NCBI RefSeq assembly: GCF_954871325.1
Contig: NC_088776.1
Span: forward strand, 28,506,508 to 28,570,507
DNA length: 64,000 bases
From: Gordionus sp. m RMFG-2023
Taxonomy: Eukaryota > Nematomorpha > Gordioida > Chordodea > Parachordodidae
Reading direction: 5' to 3'
Of the stretch, positions 1-11,869 are shown piece by piece; the stretch's first letter is position 1; each line of letters starts with the position of its first letter. A program made the translations under genes and the position numbers. Below the pieces are notes generated by a model that was given only the letters and a program-made list of their open reading frames with translations, did no database searches and was not told the DNA's origin.

Positions 1-282
1 AAAAATAATTATTTTATTCTGATAAAACAGGAGAAAGCATCATTTTCTATAATATATATTAATTAATATTAAAGATAATTTAGATTGTCTATTTTTTTGG
101 CATATTTATATGCAGAATAATTTTTTTATCTTGCTTGGAAGGAACAACCTAAGTTAAAGTCTTTATGAGACTTCAATTGAATATTTTTATGAGTAAATTG
201 TTATTAAACTTATAGAAAAATTTTGTTGTAGGTGTTCCAAATAGAACTTATCAAATATGTGTTGAATTGAAATTTGAACATG

Positions 283-598
283 TAAAGGTCTGCAAATGGC
301 AAATATTTTAAGCTCGGCCAGGTCAAATTTTTACCCGTCCGGCTCCAATTTTTTACTACGATTGGTTGACCCAATTTTTTTAAATGTAAGGCACCTGAAA
401 TATATATAGTTGGACATTAAAATAAAAAACTATTGAACAGGATTTCCCATCTAAAAAAAGGAAAGTCTCAATAAAAAAAAGAAAAGGGTCAATCAAGAAG
501 GAAAAGGTCCGATCATTATAAACAAAAAGAAACCCTACCTATTAACAAAATCTTGGCAATGCCTATGCTTAGCACCCTTCTTTCCATTTGCAAATTTA
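283..598. mobile_element. Small hAT-like non-autonomous element with AAAGGAAAAGG array
   Basis: Terminal inverted repeats are visible: the left end TAAAGGTCTGCAAATGG and the reverse complement of the right end TAAATTTGCAAATGG match except for a 2-bp gap and one base. No matching 8-bp target duplication was found. The interior (about 421-540) holds repeats of AAAAGGAAAAGGTC separated by A runs, the reverse complement of the arrays at 3420-3600 and 3950-4200. No coding sequence. Assignment to hAT rests on general resemblance to the other small elements here and is tentative. Confidence 0.45.
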
Positions 599-600
599 GA

Positions 601-1740
601 CTGAACCGGAAACAGGATACGAAAATTTTGTTTATTTTAAAAATTAGCCTTTTAGCAATACTTAATATTATAAAAATCTTGTTATTATATTAATTAAGCA
701 ATAATATAATAATAAACTAGTTTCCGTTAATACTTTATTATACTTAGATTGTACTTTAAACTTTACAGAGGATCAATAAAATTCGTTATAACATTTTTTT
801 AGCTTTCACTATTTTAAATTCTGGCAATTAAGGAAAAAAATTCTGAGGGAAATTAGATTCGGATCTCAATTATATGGTACAATATTGTTTTGTAAATAAT
901 TTAAATAAGTATTTTAATTTTGAATTTAAGAAACTTTTATATCGTTGATATGTTATTAATCTTCCAGGTACTAATAGTCGTCTTATTTTTATGATTGTAA
1001 TTATATTTTCTTATTTTCAATATTTTTAATTTTAAAAAGCTATGTCTTGGTAGGCAATTAAAAATTAGCATATTCGCACATTTAATTTTAGCAAACTTTG
1101 AAAACAATATAAAAAGGCATGAGTGGTCTTAGCAAATATTCTCGTATTAAAAATAGCATTTTTTTGCCAAAGTTCATTTTCGTAAATTCGTGGGATAGGT
1201 TCTAAATCGCTAAAAGTTGGAAATAAAATTAATATTGGATGCTATGGTGTAAGCTTGTATTTAAGTTGATTTATCAGAAAAAAAGTGGAAATATTATCAT
1301 TGCTCCCAATTTGATTACCAATTTGGGAATTTGGATGATATTTCCTCCATTTTTTGCGATTTCTTTAAAATTCTCAACTTAATTATATGTGTTTACTCCC
1401 CTAGCATCTATTAATATTAATTTCAAATTTACTTAAAAATTTTCTAGGAGATAAGGGAGATTCCCAATTTTTGGCGATTTAGAACGGGAACCAAATTAAT
1501 CATTTTAAGCAGCAATTTTAATTTGAAAAAATTATATGATGGGTAAATAAATGTTATAACATCTATTTAATATTGAAAACTTTATTGAAGATATAAGGCA
1601 TTTCAAAATATATGGAATATAAGTAGTGATAAGCATAAAAATAAATTTAGAAGGGAAAAAAAGTTTCAAGAAATAGCTATAAAGAATATTTCAGGTTAGG
1701 TTATATTAACAATTAGTATTAGAGGCTAAATTAAAATATA
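601..1740. other. AT-rich stretch without recognisable genes
   Basis: Very AT-rich sequence with scattered short homopolymers. No open frame, inverted repeat or RNA gene that I can support on either strand. Confidence 0.5.
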
Positions 1741-2105
1741 AAAGCTTACACATATGTTAGGGAAGAAAAAAGAGAACTTCAGGCTCTGGATTTAAAAGAA
1801 AGTAGATTCATTTTTAAGCACTTTCAATGTAGATTTAAGTCATAGTGAGGATGCATCCATTGAAGAAAAGGGAATAAAAATTTTATATTAATATAAATTT
1901 TATTTTAATAAAAATTTACAGACCAGATGTAGATAAATATTGTCAGAAATTGAATATGGAAATGCAGTAAAATTAATTGCATAATATAAATTTGTCATTT
2001 CAATAATTCAGAATTTATTACCATCTAATTCTAATTATCAATGTTTTAAGTGATAGTGCAAGGAAATAGAATGTTAACATTTAATAAAATAACATTTTAT
2101 TTTAG

Positions 2106-2258
2106 GTTAATCCCACTATTCAAATTCCTAATCAAAGAAAACAAAATAAAACCTATAATGCAAAAAATTTAGAATTAGAACAGGAGAAATTGAAAATGAT
2201 TAAGAAAAATATACTAGAAAAGGAGGACGAAATAATAAATTTTATTAAAAGCTTTTAA
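2106..2258 (+). CDS. Terminal exon of a MADF/BESS-like or Myb-like regulator (partial)
   Basis: An open frame of 50 codons and a stop starts directly after a good acceptor (TTTTATTTTAG). It begins VNPTIQIPNQRKQNKTYNAK and continues into a charged helix (LELEQEKLKMIKKNILEKED, then EIINFIKSF and stop). Acidic and lysine-rich C-terminal helices of this form are usual at the end of MADF/BESS or Myb/SANT-like proteins, including those carried with PIF/Harbinger transposons. The DNA-binding domain itself was not found. A short acidic open stretch at about 1816-1880 (VDLSHSEDASIEEK) may be an upstream piece, but it lacks a clear GT donor. No transposase lies nearby, so whether it is a host gene or transposon cargo is unresolved. 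The call rests on composition and splice-site context only. Confidence 0.35.
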   Translation, partial: VNPTIQIPNQRKQNKTYNAKNLELEQEKLKMIKKNILEKEDEIINFIKSF

Positions 2259-2259
2259 A

Positions 2260-3420
2260 AAAGATTTCTCTTCAATGTATAATTTATAGAAACGAAATAT
2301 TATAAAAAATATTATATGAATTATTGAAAATTCTAATGTTTTATTATAATTTCAAAATATTGATCAATCAATATAAATACATTATAATATTAGTGCAAAT
2401 ATTTATATAACATCCATCATTAATAAAATAATTCATATATTTTATTCTAATTTCTTTATTAGAATTAGTAACAATAATTCTACTTCTGTTTTATTGAAGA
2501 TGGTAAATTGAAATATTCCAAAATTTTATTGGTATCCCTTCAAATATAATATCGTGTATAACAATAATTGTTATTGAATTTTCCTTATTAGTTTCTTCAA
2601 ATTTTTAAAAAAATCTATTTTACTATTTGTTCATAATAAAAACTAGATTAGTAAGATATTTTAAAAAATGAAATGTGTTTAAATTAAAAATACATATTAT
2701 AACGGGAAAAATAGAGTACACATCGCATGAATAAAAAAACGCATGCTCGCGCCTTTTTAATTGCATGTGAAGTTAGTTATATATATATTTAAATATATTT
2801 TAATTTTCAGTTATATATAATTTAAAATATGTTTTAATTTTCATTTTAATATATAAATTAAAATATGCTAATAAAATGAACATTATATAGTAATAAATAT
2901 ATAATTATTTGGGATTTCAGTAGTAGATTGTATGTTAGTCAATATAATTTAGAGGTGGGAGGGGGCAAATCTTTAACGCTGAGTCCAGTAACTGAATATA
3001 TTGACTAGGTATAATTGTAGTAACCAAGAGGGGTGGGTCCAAAAATTTCCTGTTCTTGTAAATAAATATTTCAAATTTAAAATACGTTAAGTAATTAAAT
3101 TAATAAAATAGAATTTTTATAAAATTTTGATGATTTCTAAACTTTATTTAAATTTATCAATTCCTTAAGCCTCTCCACCATTAATGTAAAAAACAATGGC
3201 GGCGCGCCGAACAACGATAAATTTTTGTGGTGATGTGGTTATGGCAAAAATTTCCTGGAGGTAGGGGGGGGAGGTCTAAATATATGTCACCATCAAAGTT
3301 ATTGTGGCATCCCGGTAGAGTGACATTTTTCAGCTGCACTTAATTTAAAAAAATGCAACCAACATTTTAAGAAAAAATAAATATTTCATAGTTATAAAAA
3401 TGATATTAAACATTTTAAAT
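2260..3420. other. AT-rich stretch, no gene seen
   Basis: AT-rich spacer with a few GC-richer patches (about 2720-2770 and 3180-3320). No coding frame, clear terminal inverted repeats or RNA gene seen. Confidence 0.45.
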
Positions 3421-3429
3421 ATAAAAAAG

Positions 3430-4200
3430 ATAACAATTTCTCTTTTTTCTTTTTTGATCATTGAGCCTTTTCTTTTTCAACTGAGTCTTTTCCTTTTTGA
3501 TCGGATTTTTCCCAAGCCCTTGGTACTCTCTCTATTTTGATTGAACCTTTTCCTTTTTTGATCAGATTTTTTCCTTTTCTGATTGAGACTCTTCCTAAAT
3601 GAATGGGAAAGAAGTAATTGAAGGGTCCATTATGACTCTTGATTCTGAATATCCTGCTAGAGTAAGTGCAGCAATGATAGTATAATTCATTCTTCATTTA
3701 TTGTACATTTTTATTAGCCTTTTTAAAAAGGGAAAGAGAATTTTTAAAGAATAATAAAAAAATGAGAAGAAAAAAATTAAAAAAATCGAGAAAAATAAAA
3801 ATGAGCTAAAGAGATCGTAAAAAGTTAGAATAAAATATAAAGGGAAATTAAAAATTAAAATAAGCAAAAATTTAAGAAAAATCATATTACAGGTTTATCA
3901 CAAAAAAATTATTTTTAAATATATATATATAAAAAATAACGATTTAACTTTTATGAATGGAAATTTTCCTTTTTTGATTGATACTTTTCCTTTTTGATAG
4001 GATATTTTCCTTCTTTGATAAACATTTTCCCTTTTTTGATGGAATCTTTTCCTAAGCCTTTAGTACCTTTTTTTGATTAAACCTTTTCCTTTTCTCCTAA
4101 GACTTTTCATTTTTTGATCGAACCTTTTCCTAAACCTTTCGTACTTTTCCTTTTTTGATAGGACCTTTGTGTTTTTTTTTACACTTTTCTGTATAAGAAA
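3430..4200. repeat. Degenerate CCTTTTTTGATxGGA array (two blocks)
   Basis: Two blocks, about 3430-3600 and 3950-4195, consist of irregular 20-30 bp units built on CTTTTCC and TTTTTTGAT, for example CCTTTTTTGATAGGACC. A shorter, inverted version lies at 421-540. Open frames reported across the block (for example on the minus strand at 3458-3697) are only low-complexity translations of the repeat. The block resembles the other iterated-motif arrays in small hAT-like elements of this window, but I could not find convincing terminal inverted repeats for it. Confidence 0.6.
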
Positions 4201-4422
4201 CCCTGTAAATTTTTTGTTAGAACTTTTTGCTGGATTAAAGGGGGTTCTGTTCGGTTCCTAAATCTTTTAAGAGCAGGTTCTGGAGATTTAATTCGGTTCA
4301 TAGGCCTACGATTCTGTACAGATATAATCTTTATTTATAGAGGTTAGAAACTAAATTTAAAATTATTTAATATTTTAAATGAATCAAAGTTATTCTTAAG
4401 TTAGTAAAAATTTATAACACTT

Positions 4423-4428
4423 TTTATT
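4423..4428 (-). promoter_or_regulatory. Candidate polyadenylation hexamer AATAAA for the REEP gene
   Basis: On the minus strand AATAAA lies 39 bp past the stop codon of the last REEP exon (4467-4733). Its position fits a 3' end signal, but such hexamers are common by chance in AT-rich DNA, so this is only a candidate. Confidence 0.4.
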
Positions 4429-4466
4429 ATAATAATCATCAATGTATTCAAATTTATGGTAGAAAA

Positions 4467-4733
4467 TTAATTACCCTCTTCTAAAATCGTGTTATCTGGC
4501 TTGGAAAATCGCGCTGATCGGTCATTTAAAGTAATGACCCCGTTAAATCTATCGTCGATGTACTCGTTTTCATCAGCCATATCATCATCCATCATGGATT
4601 CATTTAAAAAATACAAATTATTTTTAACAGAACCATGCCCATTATCTTGGTTATAATATTGTAGTGGGTAATGTGGCGATATGTCATTTAGACTTTGACT
4701 TTTTTTCAATTGATTCATTAAGGTATATTGCCC
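4467..4733 (-). CDS. REEP: REEP1-4/ReepA-like gene, exon encoding the C-terminus
   Basis: Minus-strand exon following acceptor TTTTACTTAG, phase 0, 88 codons and a stop. It starts GQYTLMNQLKKSQSLNDIS, which lines up with the region after the conserved TB2/DP1 domain in REEP proteins (human REEP1 has KGQGALSERLRSFSMQDL at this place). The phase matches the end of exon 20433-20546. The rest is polar and acidic (DDDMADENEYIDD), as in the variable cytosolic tails of this family. The frame ends with EEGN and stop; a GT directly before the stop could alternatively act as a donor into a further exon. The intron back to the preceding exon is about 15.7 kb and holds Gypsy fossils and many hAT-like elements. 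Homology is recalled from family knowledge, not from a search. Confidence 0.75.
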   Translation of the reverse strand, partial: GQYTLMNQLKKSQSLNDISPHYPLQYYNQDNGHGSVKNNLYFLNESMMDDDMADENEYIDDRFNGVITLNDRSARFSKPDNTILEEGN

Positions 4734-4734
4734 C

Positions 4735-5110
4735 TAAGTAAAATTAAAATGTATATAATCATATAACTATTGTTGTAAGAGATCAGCAAAGATTTTTTTT
4801 AATTTAAAGTAAACCTATGTAATGTATTTATTTAAAATTTTATACTATACAAAAAAGTATCAATTCGAATTATTTGTTAATGACCAAAAAAAGGTAAAAT
4901 TCCCCCAATCCGATATTAAAAATATTTCCTAAAAATAAATCAGATCCTTTAATTAAAATACTGCTTAATGTTATTATTTTATTCTTAGCTATTCATTTAT
5001 TTTAAAAATATAATCAGATTCCCTTACATCTTCCTATATAAAATAATTATTCTAAAGCGTTTTTCTATTTTAATTTGAAAGGTCCTCTTCTTTAGAAGGT
5101 AAATAATTTT
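4735..5110. other. AT-rich intron sequence, nothing recognised
   Basis: Start of the long REEP intron on the genomic left side. Only AT-rich sequence is seen before the Gypsy fossil begins. Confidence 0.5.
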
Positions 5111-5114
5111 AGAA

Positions 5115-6960
5115 TTCATTATATATAACATTAATCTCAATCTTACTATAAACAATGTATAATCGAATTAAATTGGAAGGTGTATTTTATTATATGGATG
5201 ATGTGCTGATAACAGGGGTGACACCAGAGCAGCATAATCAGTGTCTTGAGGAAGTTAAGAGAATTCGTGATAAAGGCTTAAGAGCCAGCAAAGAAAAAAG
5301 TGTTCTTGGTTAAACCGAAATTGTATATATTAAATATGAATCAGCTAAAGAGTAAAGCTGTGAGGTGCAGTCCTTTTTGAGCATCGTAAATTATTATCAT
5401 CATTCTGTGGAGAATTTTGAAAAGTGGCATCTCCATTATATGATTTATTAAAGAAATTTGTTCATTTTGAGTGGAAAATTGAAAAAGTGCTTTCGAAATA
5501 TTGAAGAAAAAAATTAGTGAAGAACCGATTTAGTGTGTTTTAATAACGATTTAGAAATAATCTAGGCCGTAGATGCATCTAATAAAGGTGTCGGATGCGG
5601 GTTATTATTTTTTATTGAGAGTTTTATATAAAGTTTAAACTAGATATTATGTTATTGAACAGGAAGCGTTAACGGTTATTTTTGGTTTAATCAAATGTCG
5701 TAAATACTTATAAAAAAATTGTAATGATCATAATCCATTAATTCATTATTCAAAAAGGATAATTGAGAATTAATGTTATCTCCACGATTACAACGTTGAT
5801 TGTTATTAGTGGGAAATTTTAATGTGGAAATTAGATATCGTCGAGGCAAAGAAAATTGTTTGCCTGATATTTTATCCAGGTTGAGATCGAGTGAAGAAGA
5901 TCTCGATTTAAATATGAATAAAGTAATGAATAAGGAGAAATCATTGGTTTGTTCTCTTTCCCATATGTCAAGAAGAGGTCCTACTAATTGGGAAGATCTT
6001 AAACTCGATACTTTAAAAGATAAGGAATTGCGCCAGATCAAATAAACGGAGAAAACCGTGGAAAAATAACTGTAAAATTTATAAAAAATTGAAAAAGAAT
6101 TGTCCGTGGTGGATGATTTTATTATGCGAGGAAATAGGGCAGTAGATTCTTTTAAATTACGTAGTAAAATTATAGATTTATTACATGGCGGACATCAGGG
6201 TTGGTATAAAATGAAATCTTGGGCTCGATGGTTGCCTAGTATCAGTAATGATATTGAAAAAACAAGGAAATGTATTCCCTGTAATTCGTCTGCCGCTATG
6301 CCCCTTAATAGGCAGTAGTTGGATCAAATCAATTAGACCTTGGATAAGGGTCCACGTTGATTTTTCCGATTTCGATAAATAATCATACTTTCTAGTGTTT
6401 GATTCATATTTAAAGTGGATAGAATATGCAGAGGTACATGGATATACCACAAAAATTGTTATTAGTAAATTACAGGAATTATGGGTCCGATTCGGTTGCC
6501 GGATACAATCGTGTCTGATGGACGTCCAGCCTTCATAAGTGATGATTTCAAACAGTTTTGTGCTGAGTTACAGACAAAACACATTCTTGTTCCACCGTAA
6601 CATCCCAGCTCGAATGGACAAGCTCCGAGGATGGTAGAAATTGTTAAAAATTGGCTCAAAAAGGCTGGAAAACATATTTATATGTCTCAGTTGTATTATC
6701 TTAACTCTCGCAACCGAGAGGTATCACTCCTTCGAAATTGTTTCTAGGCTGAAGAACAAATGTTTCGTTGGATTTTTTAAAGTTAAAGAAAAATAATCCA
6801 GGTAAACCAAAGGGTTAGATTTAGTGTGGACAAAATATATGGGCTCGTTGGTAATATAATAGAAAATGTGGGTGCACAATTGAAGCGCATAGAGTTTGAA
6901 GACGGAACCAAGGTGATCCGCCACAATGACCACATTAAAATAAGTGAATTATAATAAATA
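5115..6960 (+). mobile_element. Ty3/Gypsy LTR-retrotransposon fossil, plus strand
   Basis: Remnant of a pol gene read left to right: reverse transcriptase around 5150-5400 (YYMDDVLITG), RNase H with the usual end segment around 5690-5890 (RRGKENCLPDILSRL), integrase zinc-binding part around 6100-6310 (LHGGHQGWYKMKSWARW) and integrase core around 6340-6690. The order RT, RNase H, integrase is that of Ty3/Gypsy. Gag and protease were not seen and no LTR pair was found. It is broken in many places and is clearly old. It lies in the REEP intron, in the opposite orientation to the gene. Confidence 0.85.
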
Positions 6961-7220
6961 TGAAATTATTATTAGATATATATAAAAAAAACTGTTATCT
7001 TAATTAACTTAAATGATCGTTGTGAAACATTTCTTAATTAATGTAAATGATCAATGAGGAACACTGATAATAATAAATGTTAAATTAGTGAAGAAACATT
7101 TCTTAATGATAATAATTGTTAAAACAAATGTGTTGTGGTTAATTTCTCAATGTAATATCAGTGAAAGATATCTAACATGTGTGATACGACAACAAATTAT
7201 AAAGGCATCATTTAATTTAT

Positions 7221-7412
7221 AGTGTTGTGCAGATTTAATTCAAAACATTTCCATATTTTTTAATTCGTTTATAAATAAAATTATTTAACTTGTAAAAATT
7301 GATAAGAATATATAAATATGTTATTTTAATAATTTTTTGCAAATCAAATAATTTTATTTATAAATTAATTTAATAAATATGGAAATGTTTTGAATTAAAT
7401 CTTCACAACACT
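7221..7412. mobile_element. Small palindromic element with TAGTGTTGTG-type ends
   Basis: A 192-bp element whose two arms are inverted copies over about 70 bp: AGTGTTGTGCAGATTTAATT at left and the reverse complement of its partner at right, both continuing through CAAAACATTTCCATAT. The end sequence resembles the TAGTGTTGTTAA ends at 32518 and 49252, which suggests a hAT-type miniature element. No clear target duplication. Confidence 0.65.
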
Positions 7413-7734
7413 GTAATCAGTTAATATATCTCTTTGTATTTTAGTTTTGTAAAAAAAAAAATTTTTGATAAAAAAAATTGTAATACATCACATTTCTAAT
7501 TGTTAATTATTAAATAAATAATTTATATATTTTTTTACACAATGATTAATATAAAAATTTTTTAATTAAATTTGTTAATAAAATCGATCTTGTATATCAT
7601 GCTACCATGCAAACCCCGCCCCATTTGATTGATTTTAATTAATATTATGTGACCTAGATTCTAGAGAATGTCAACATGGAAATTCAATAATTCCATAAAT
7701 AAATCGTCAATGGTTAAGAAAAAAAGTGTTACAG

Positions 7735-7985
7735 TGGTAAGTCTGCGGGACATATAATAGAGCAATATGGCCGTCCTCTCAAACTATGTATGTATAACCA
7801 AATCGATAATTCAGTGTCCATGCCAACGAATACTCCAATGTAGCGTAACTGTTTAGCCAGTTTAGGAACACTCGACAAATATTTCATTGACGCAGAAGGA
7901 CGATACCATAGCAATTACTCTCATAATATCAATACTACTCATAAGCATAGATATGATATGGGAAAATCCTCTCAGTTTAATTATT
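7735..7985 (+). pseudogene. Coding-like patch of unknown identity
   Basis: This GC-richer island reads on the plus strand as two clean stretches in one frame separated by a single stop: SGKSAGHIIEQYGRPLKLCM... before it and RNCLASLGTLDKYFIDAEGR... after it (through HNINTTHKHRYDMGKSSQ). The start follows a possible acceptor (TGTTACAG). The opposite strand also has a 61-codon open frame (7729-7914) over the same bases, so the sense strand is not certain. I do not recognise the protein on either strand. It could be a decayed host exon, a processed fragment or part of an unrecognised mobile element. Confidence 0.3.
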
Positions 7986-8674
7986 TAAAGTATTTTGTAA
8001 TATCTTATGTATCGTATGTATAATATACAACTATATTGTTTAAATATTTAATTGATATTAAATACAATATTTTTTCCATGGGTGAATGACACATCCCCAT
8101 AAAAGAATGGCATGTCCCAGTACGTAATTTTACAATATTTTTAATATATTAAAAAGCAACCGTCAATCAATAATATTGCATAGTGTTGATTGGTCGGAGA
8201 TTAAATAATGATAGATTTTGTTAATATTAATTATTATTGGATTTTAATTTAAAATTTATGTTAAATGAATAAATAAAAGAATTATAAATTTGTTTAATTT
8301 TTAAAGTTTTTGTTTTATTAATGTAAATAAGAGTATATTTAGTAAGAAATTAGTTAGTAAGAAAAGTGAGAACGAATAAAATAACAATATAAAATTGAAT
8401 GTTGAACACTCTATGTTAATATAAGTCTATAATTTAAGCATGCTTGGGGCCCTATGGCCCCACGTGTTGAGGGTTACACAGTTAAATATATAATAATTAC
8501 CCAACTACTAAATAATCTATGGCTCGGTCCAGTAGTTGCAGACACCTGTGGATTATTTGGACCTCAAGCCCTAAAATTATTCAAAACAATAGGGGAGTTA
8601 TGTTTAAACAGGTGATCCAAAAGAGGATTTGCAACAAAGAATATCGATTGAATGCCGATCAACAGTATATCTAT

Positions 8675-8994
8675 CAGACTTCAAGGTACCATTAACACGG
8701 CCCAGCCCAGATTTTCTTTAAAAAATTTTCGACCCAGGTTTTATATTTTCAGGCTCGGGCTAGCTTTGATTTTTTTAAAATATATCATATTTTTAATTTT
8801 TATAGCTAATAATAGCGATTTAAAATATTTGGTTTTAAAATATACGGCCTAGCCAGGGTATTTTTTTTTAAAAAAAAAATTTCAGGCCCTTTGCGGGTAT
8901 TTAAAAATATTTTTAGGCCAGCCCGGACTGGGTATATTTAAAAAATTAAAATACGGCCCGGCCCGTGTAACCAGGCCTGTCCTGCATGTCTCTT
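8675..8994. mobile_element. 320-bp hAT-like element with GGCCCGGCC arrays and 8-bp TSD
   Basis: Flanked by an exact 8-bp direct repeat ATATCTAT (8667-8674 and 8995-9002). Ends are CAGACTTCAAGG at left and the reverse complement AAGAGACATGCAGG at right. The body is a series of GC-rich motifs (CGGCCC, GGCCCGGCCC, CCAGCCC) separated by runs of T and A. There is no coding sequence; the 66-codon frame at 8652-8852 is a translation of the array. The 8-bp duplication supports hAT-type transposition. Confidence 0.75.
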
Positions 8995-10612
8995 ATATCT
9001 ATACATAGGTCATTAAACCATGACATAATAGTTTTAACATTTAAGAGTTAAATTAATTTTGTTATTAAAATTTATGGATTTTTTTAAAAGGATTTTACTA
9101 ATATGAAAAATAAAAAATATTATGGCAAAAAACGTGTTTTACCTTAAATTTAAATAAGTTACATTTAATAAAAAAATGAATTTTCTATTAAAAATTTAAA
9201 TTTTTTATATTTGTTATCCAGATATTTTATATCATTAAGTACCTTTACATATTTTTCACCATATTCTTTCTCTAATATTATTAGCAAACATTATTATATC
9301 GAAGAACTTTAAAAACATAGATTTTATCAATTTCAAAAAAGACAACTTGAATGGAATTAGATTCAATCACGAAGACTGGATGACGTCATATTCGTGCACC
9401 CAATTTTTAAAAGTATCAACTAAATAGTCAAAAAGTTAAAAGCAACTAATTTAAACATGCCACTCATCTAATTTTCTAAATAACGATTGTACATATCAAT
9501 ATAGAATAGGCAAATAGTATATTCAGGCGCGTACGCAGCGGGGGGAACAGGGGGACAAATCCCCCTCCACCCCCTGCCAAAAATGCAGATGCCGGATATA
9601 TTTTGTAAAAATATTATTGTTTATATTAATTTATATTTGTTAATATTTATTCCTATATATTAAATATATATTTAATTACAATTTATTTATCACTACTATA
9701 TCAATTAATTTCAATTTCAAGTTTTCCTTAGCGTAATATTTACCTATTATTTTCAAATTTCTAGTCAAAATTTCTGAAACTTCTTGTTCAACAGGGAGAA
9801 AGAAATTGCAAGCTTGTCCAACGGACGGAGTCTCCGCCATTAAGCAGTAACACAGCTTTTACGGAGTTAGAAGAGCCGATTATTAATGCTATTCCTGAAA
9901 TATCACAATGGCCTAAAATAAATATTTCCTAAGAAGCAAGAAAATTATTGGATTCAATACTTATTCCAAATTTTATTAGAATGTATTATTTAATTATACA
10001 ACTATTTTATGTATATTTTTCAAAAACATAACATTGACTTGATTAAGAAGATGAGAATAGCAGAGAGCATTTTATTAGAATTCACAGAAATTAGGGCTAA
10101 TGTTGATGAAGAATTTCATATTTTATGTTATTGTTGAGTCAAAAGCAGAGCTATACGTGTTTAATATTTGTCTCCCTATCGTCACTCATTAATATAAGAT
10201 CAGTAGAAGAGTATTATAAAACAAATGTCTCCTCTCTTAGATACATTTATAGGCCAAATAAATGAATGGTTTTTAATTCATCAAGCAGCACTTACCAATC
10301 TGCAGATATTACAACAAAGCCTTCTCAACCTTTTTCAGATGGTAATAGAAAAAAATAAAATATTTGTTAGATTTTTATCATGAAGATGTTAAAGTATCTT
10401 ATGATGCCTTATTAGATGAATAACTTCAAAAGATTAACTATGCTTGATATAGTCCCAAAAAATGCTATGGATGTTTTGTATTATTTCAAACACATTTTAG
10501 ATTATATTCCCAATCTCAATGTATTAAAATGGTTATATATAGATTAGCAACTCTTCTCATTAGTAAACTAATGAAAGAATATTCACTTTTTTTAAGAAGA
10601 ATAACAGCCCTG

Positions 10613-10841
10613 CAGAGGTACCATTTGCAGGGCACGGCTTGTATTTTTTTTTCGGCCCGGATTTTTTAAAAATAAATTATATTTTTTAGATTTTTATAGC
10701 TAATAAGCGATTTCAAATATTTGGTTTTAAAACATACTGCTGGCCCGGATATTTTTTTTAAAAAAAATTCTGGCCCGGCCCAGGTATATTAAAAAAAATT
10801 AAAATATGGTCCGGCAAGGGGGCCGGGCCTGTACGTCTCTG
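10613..10841. mobile_element. GGCCCGG-array element nested in hAT copy 1
   Basis: About 230 bp running from CAGAGGTACC to GTACGTCTCTG, whose reverse complement is CAGAGACGTAC, so the ends are short inverted repeats. The body is CGGCCCGG-type motifs between A/T runs. It lies at the same place as the array at about 54890-55351 in the second copy of the host element, so this insertion predates duplication of the host. The target duplication is unclear. Confidence 0.6.
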
Positions 10842-11301
10842 AAAAACATACCTTAGAAGTACAACTTTTGAAAGTAGATTGAATGGTTTGGATCTTTTGA
10901 ATATTCATAGGCATTTGACGCCAAGCAAGGATTGGATAATTAAAAAATTAGCTCAATCCCAACGAAGATTGGATTTTACATTGTAAATATATAACATACA
11001 AAATACAATTATTCCCTAAGCTATTTGTGTATTAATTTATATTTCTAACATTTAAATTTTTTATACTTTATATATAAATTTCAAAGGCTCAAAAATTTCA
11101 AATTTCTATTTTGGATCATTTAAATGGTGGTTATATTCACTATATTTTATAATTCACATTTATTTTATATTTTCTCATATGGCGCCAGATATATCCATTT
11201 AATATTTTTTAAATTACAATTATTTTATAGTTTTTTATATGCCGGTTTATATAAATAATTTTTTTATAATTCACATTAATTTAAAATTGTGTATTAGAAA
11301 T

Positions 11302-11739
11302 TAGTGATCTGCAACGGGCCTAAATTCTCAAGCCCGGCCCGTAATTTTTTTTAAAAAAGCGGCCCGGCCCGAACACGATATTTTTTTAAAAAAGTTTTGC
11401 CGGCCCGGCCCGAATCCAAAATTTTTTAAAAAAAATTTACCGACCAGGCCGGAATTTATTTAAATATAGAAATTAATTTTTATAATTACTCAAAATAAAA
11501 GACATATGTTATATGTCGTTTAGTTTCAATATATAAAATCAAATATTTTTTACATAAAAAAATTCAATATAAAATTGATAAATTTAGATATATTTAAAAA
11601 AATTTCGAAAGTCCAACCCGACCCGGCCAGAATTTTTTTTAAAAATATTAGGCCCGGCCCGAACCCGATTATTTTAAATAAAATTAGACCCCCCCCCCCC
11701 GAAGCCCGTTCGGGCCGGGCCTAACTTCGCAAATCTCTA
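11302..11739. mobile_element. 438-bp hAT-like element with GGCCCGGCC arrays and exact TSD
   Basis: Flanked by exact 8-bp repeats TTAGAAAT (11294-11301 and 11740-11747). Ends are TAGTGATCTGCAACGGGCC and the reverse complement TAGAGATTTGCGAAG. Subterminal blocks are runs of GGCCCGGCCCG separated by A/T tracts, in opposite orientations at the two ends. The second copy of the host element shows the empty site near 55635 (GTGTATTAGGAATAGTTATT), which confirms the insertion boundaries. No coding sequence. Confidence 0.88.
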
Positions 11740-11869
11740 TTAGAAATAGTTATTAGTCCTAATAAATTTATGCTTGATATTTTTAAATAACAATAATATT
11801 TCTTGAAAATTTTATTATCCCCCCTCCCTCCAGACCAAATTCCTGCGTACGCGCCTGAGTTTATTCATG

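Larger units (their letters stand above)
9524..11857 (+). mobile_element. hAT-type element, copy 1 (CAGGCGCGTACGCAG ends)
   Basis: Ends are CAGGCGCGTACGCAG and its inverted partner CTGCGTACGCGCCTG. Near-matching 8-bp flanks AGTATATT (9516-9523) and AGTTTATT (11858-11865) support hAT insertion. Inside is a decayed plus-strand transposase: about 9780-10560 and a C-terminal piece at about 10870-10985 (NGLDLLNIHRHLTP then KKLAQSQRRLDFTL), like the end of hAT-related ZMYM1-type proteins. Frames are interrupted throughout. A second copy of the same element lies at 53803-55749. Copy 1 carries two secondary array elements: 10613-10841, also present in copy 2, and 11302-11739, absent from copy 2. Confidence 0.8.

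Noticed and set aside
3458-3885. Two minus-strand open frames of 79 and 63 codons
   Set aside because: Low-complexity translations of the CTTTTCC-type array and of a poly-pyrimidine stretch; no motif and biased composition.
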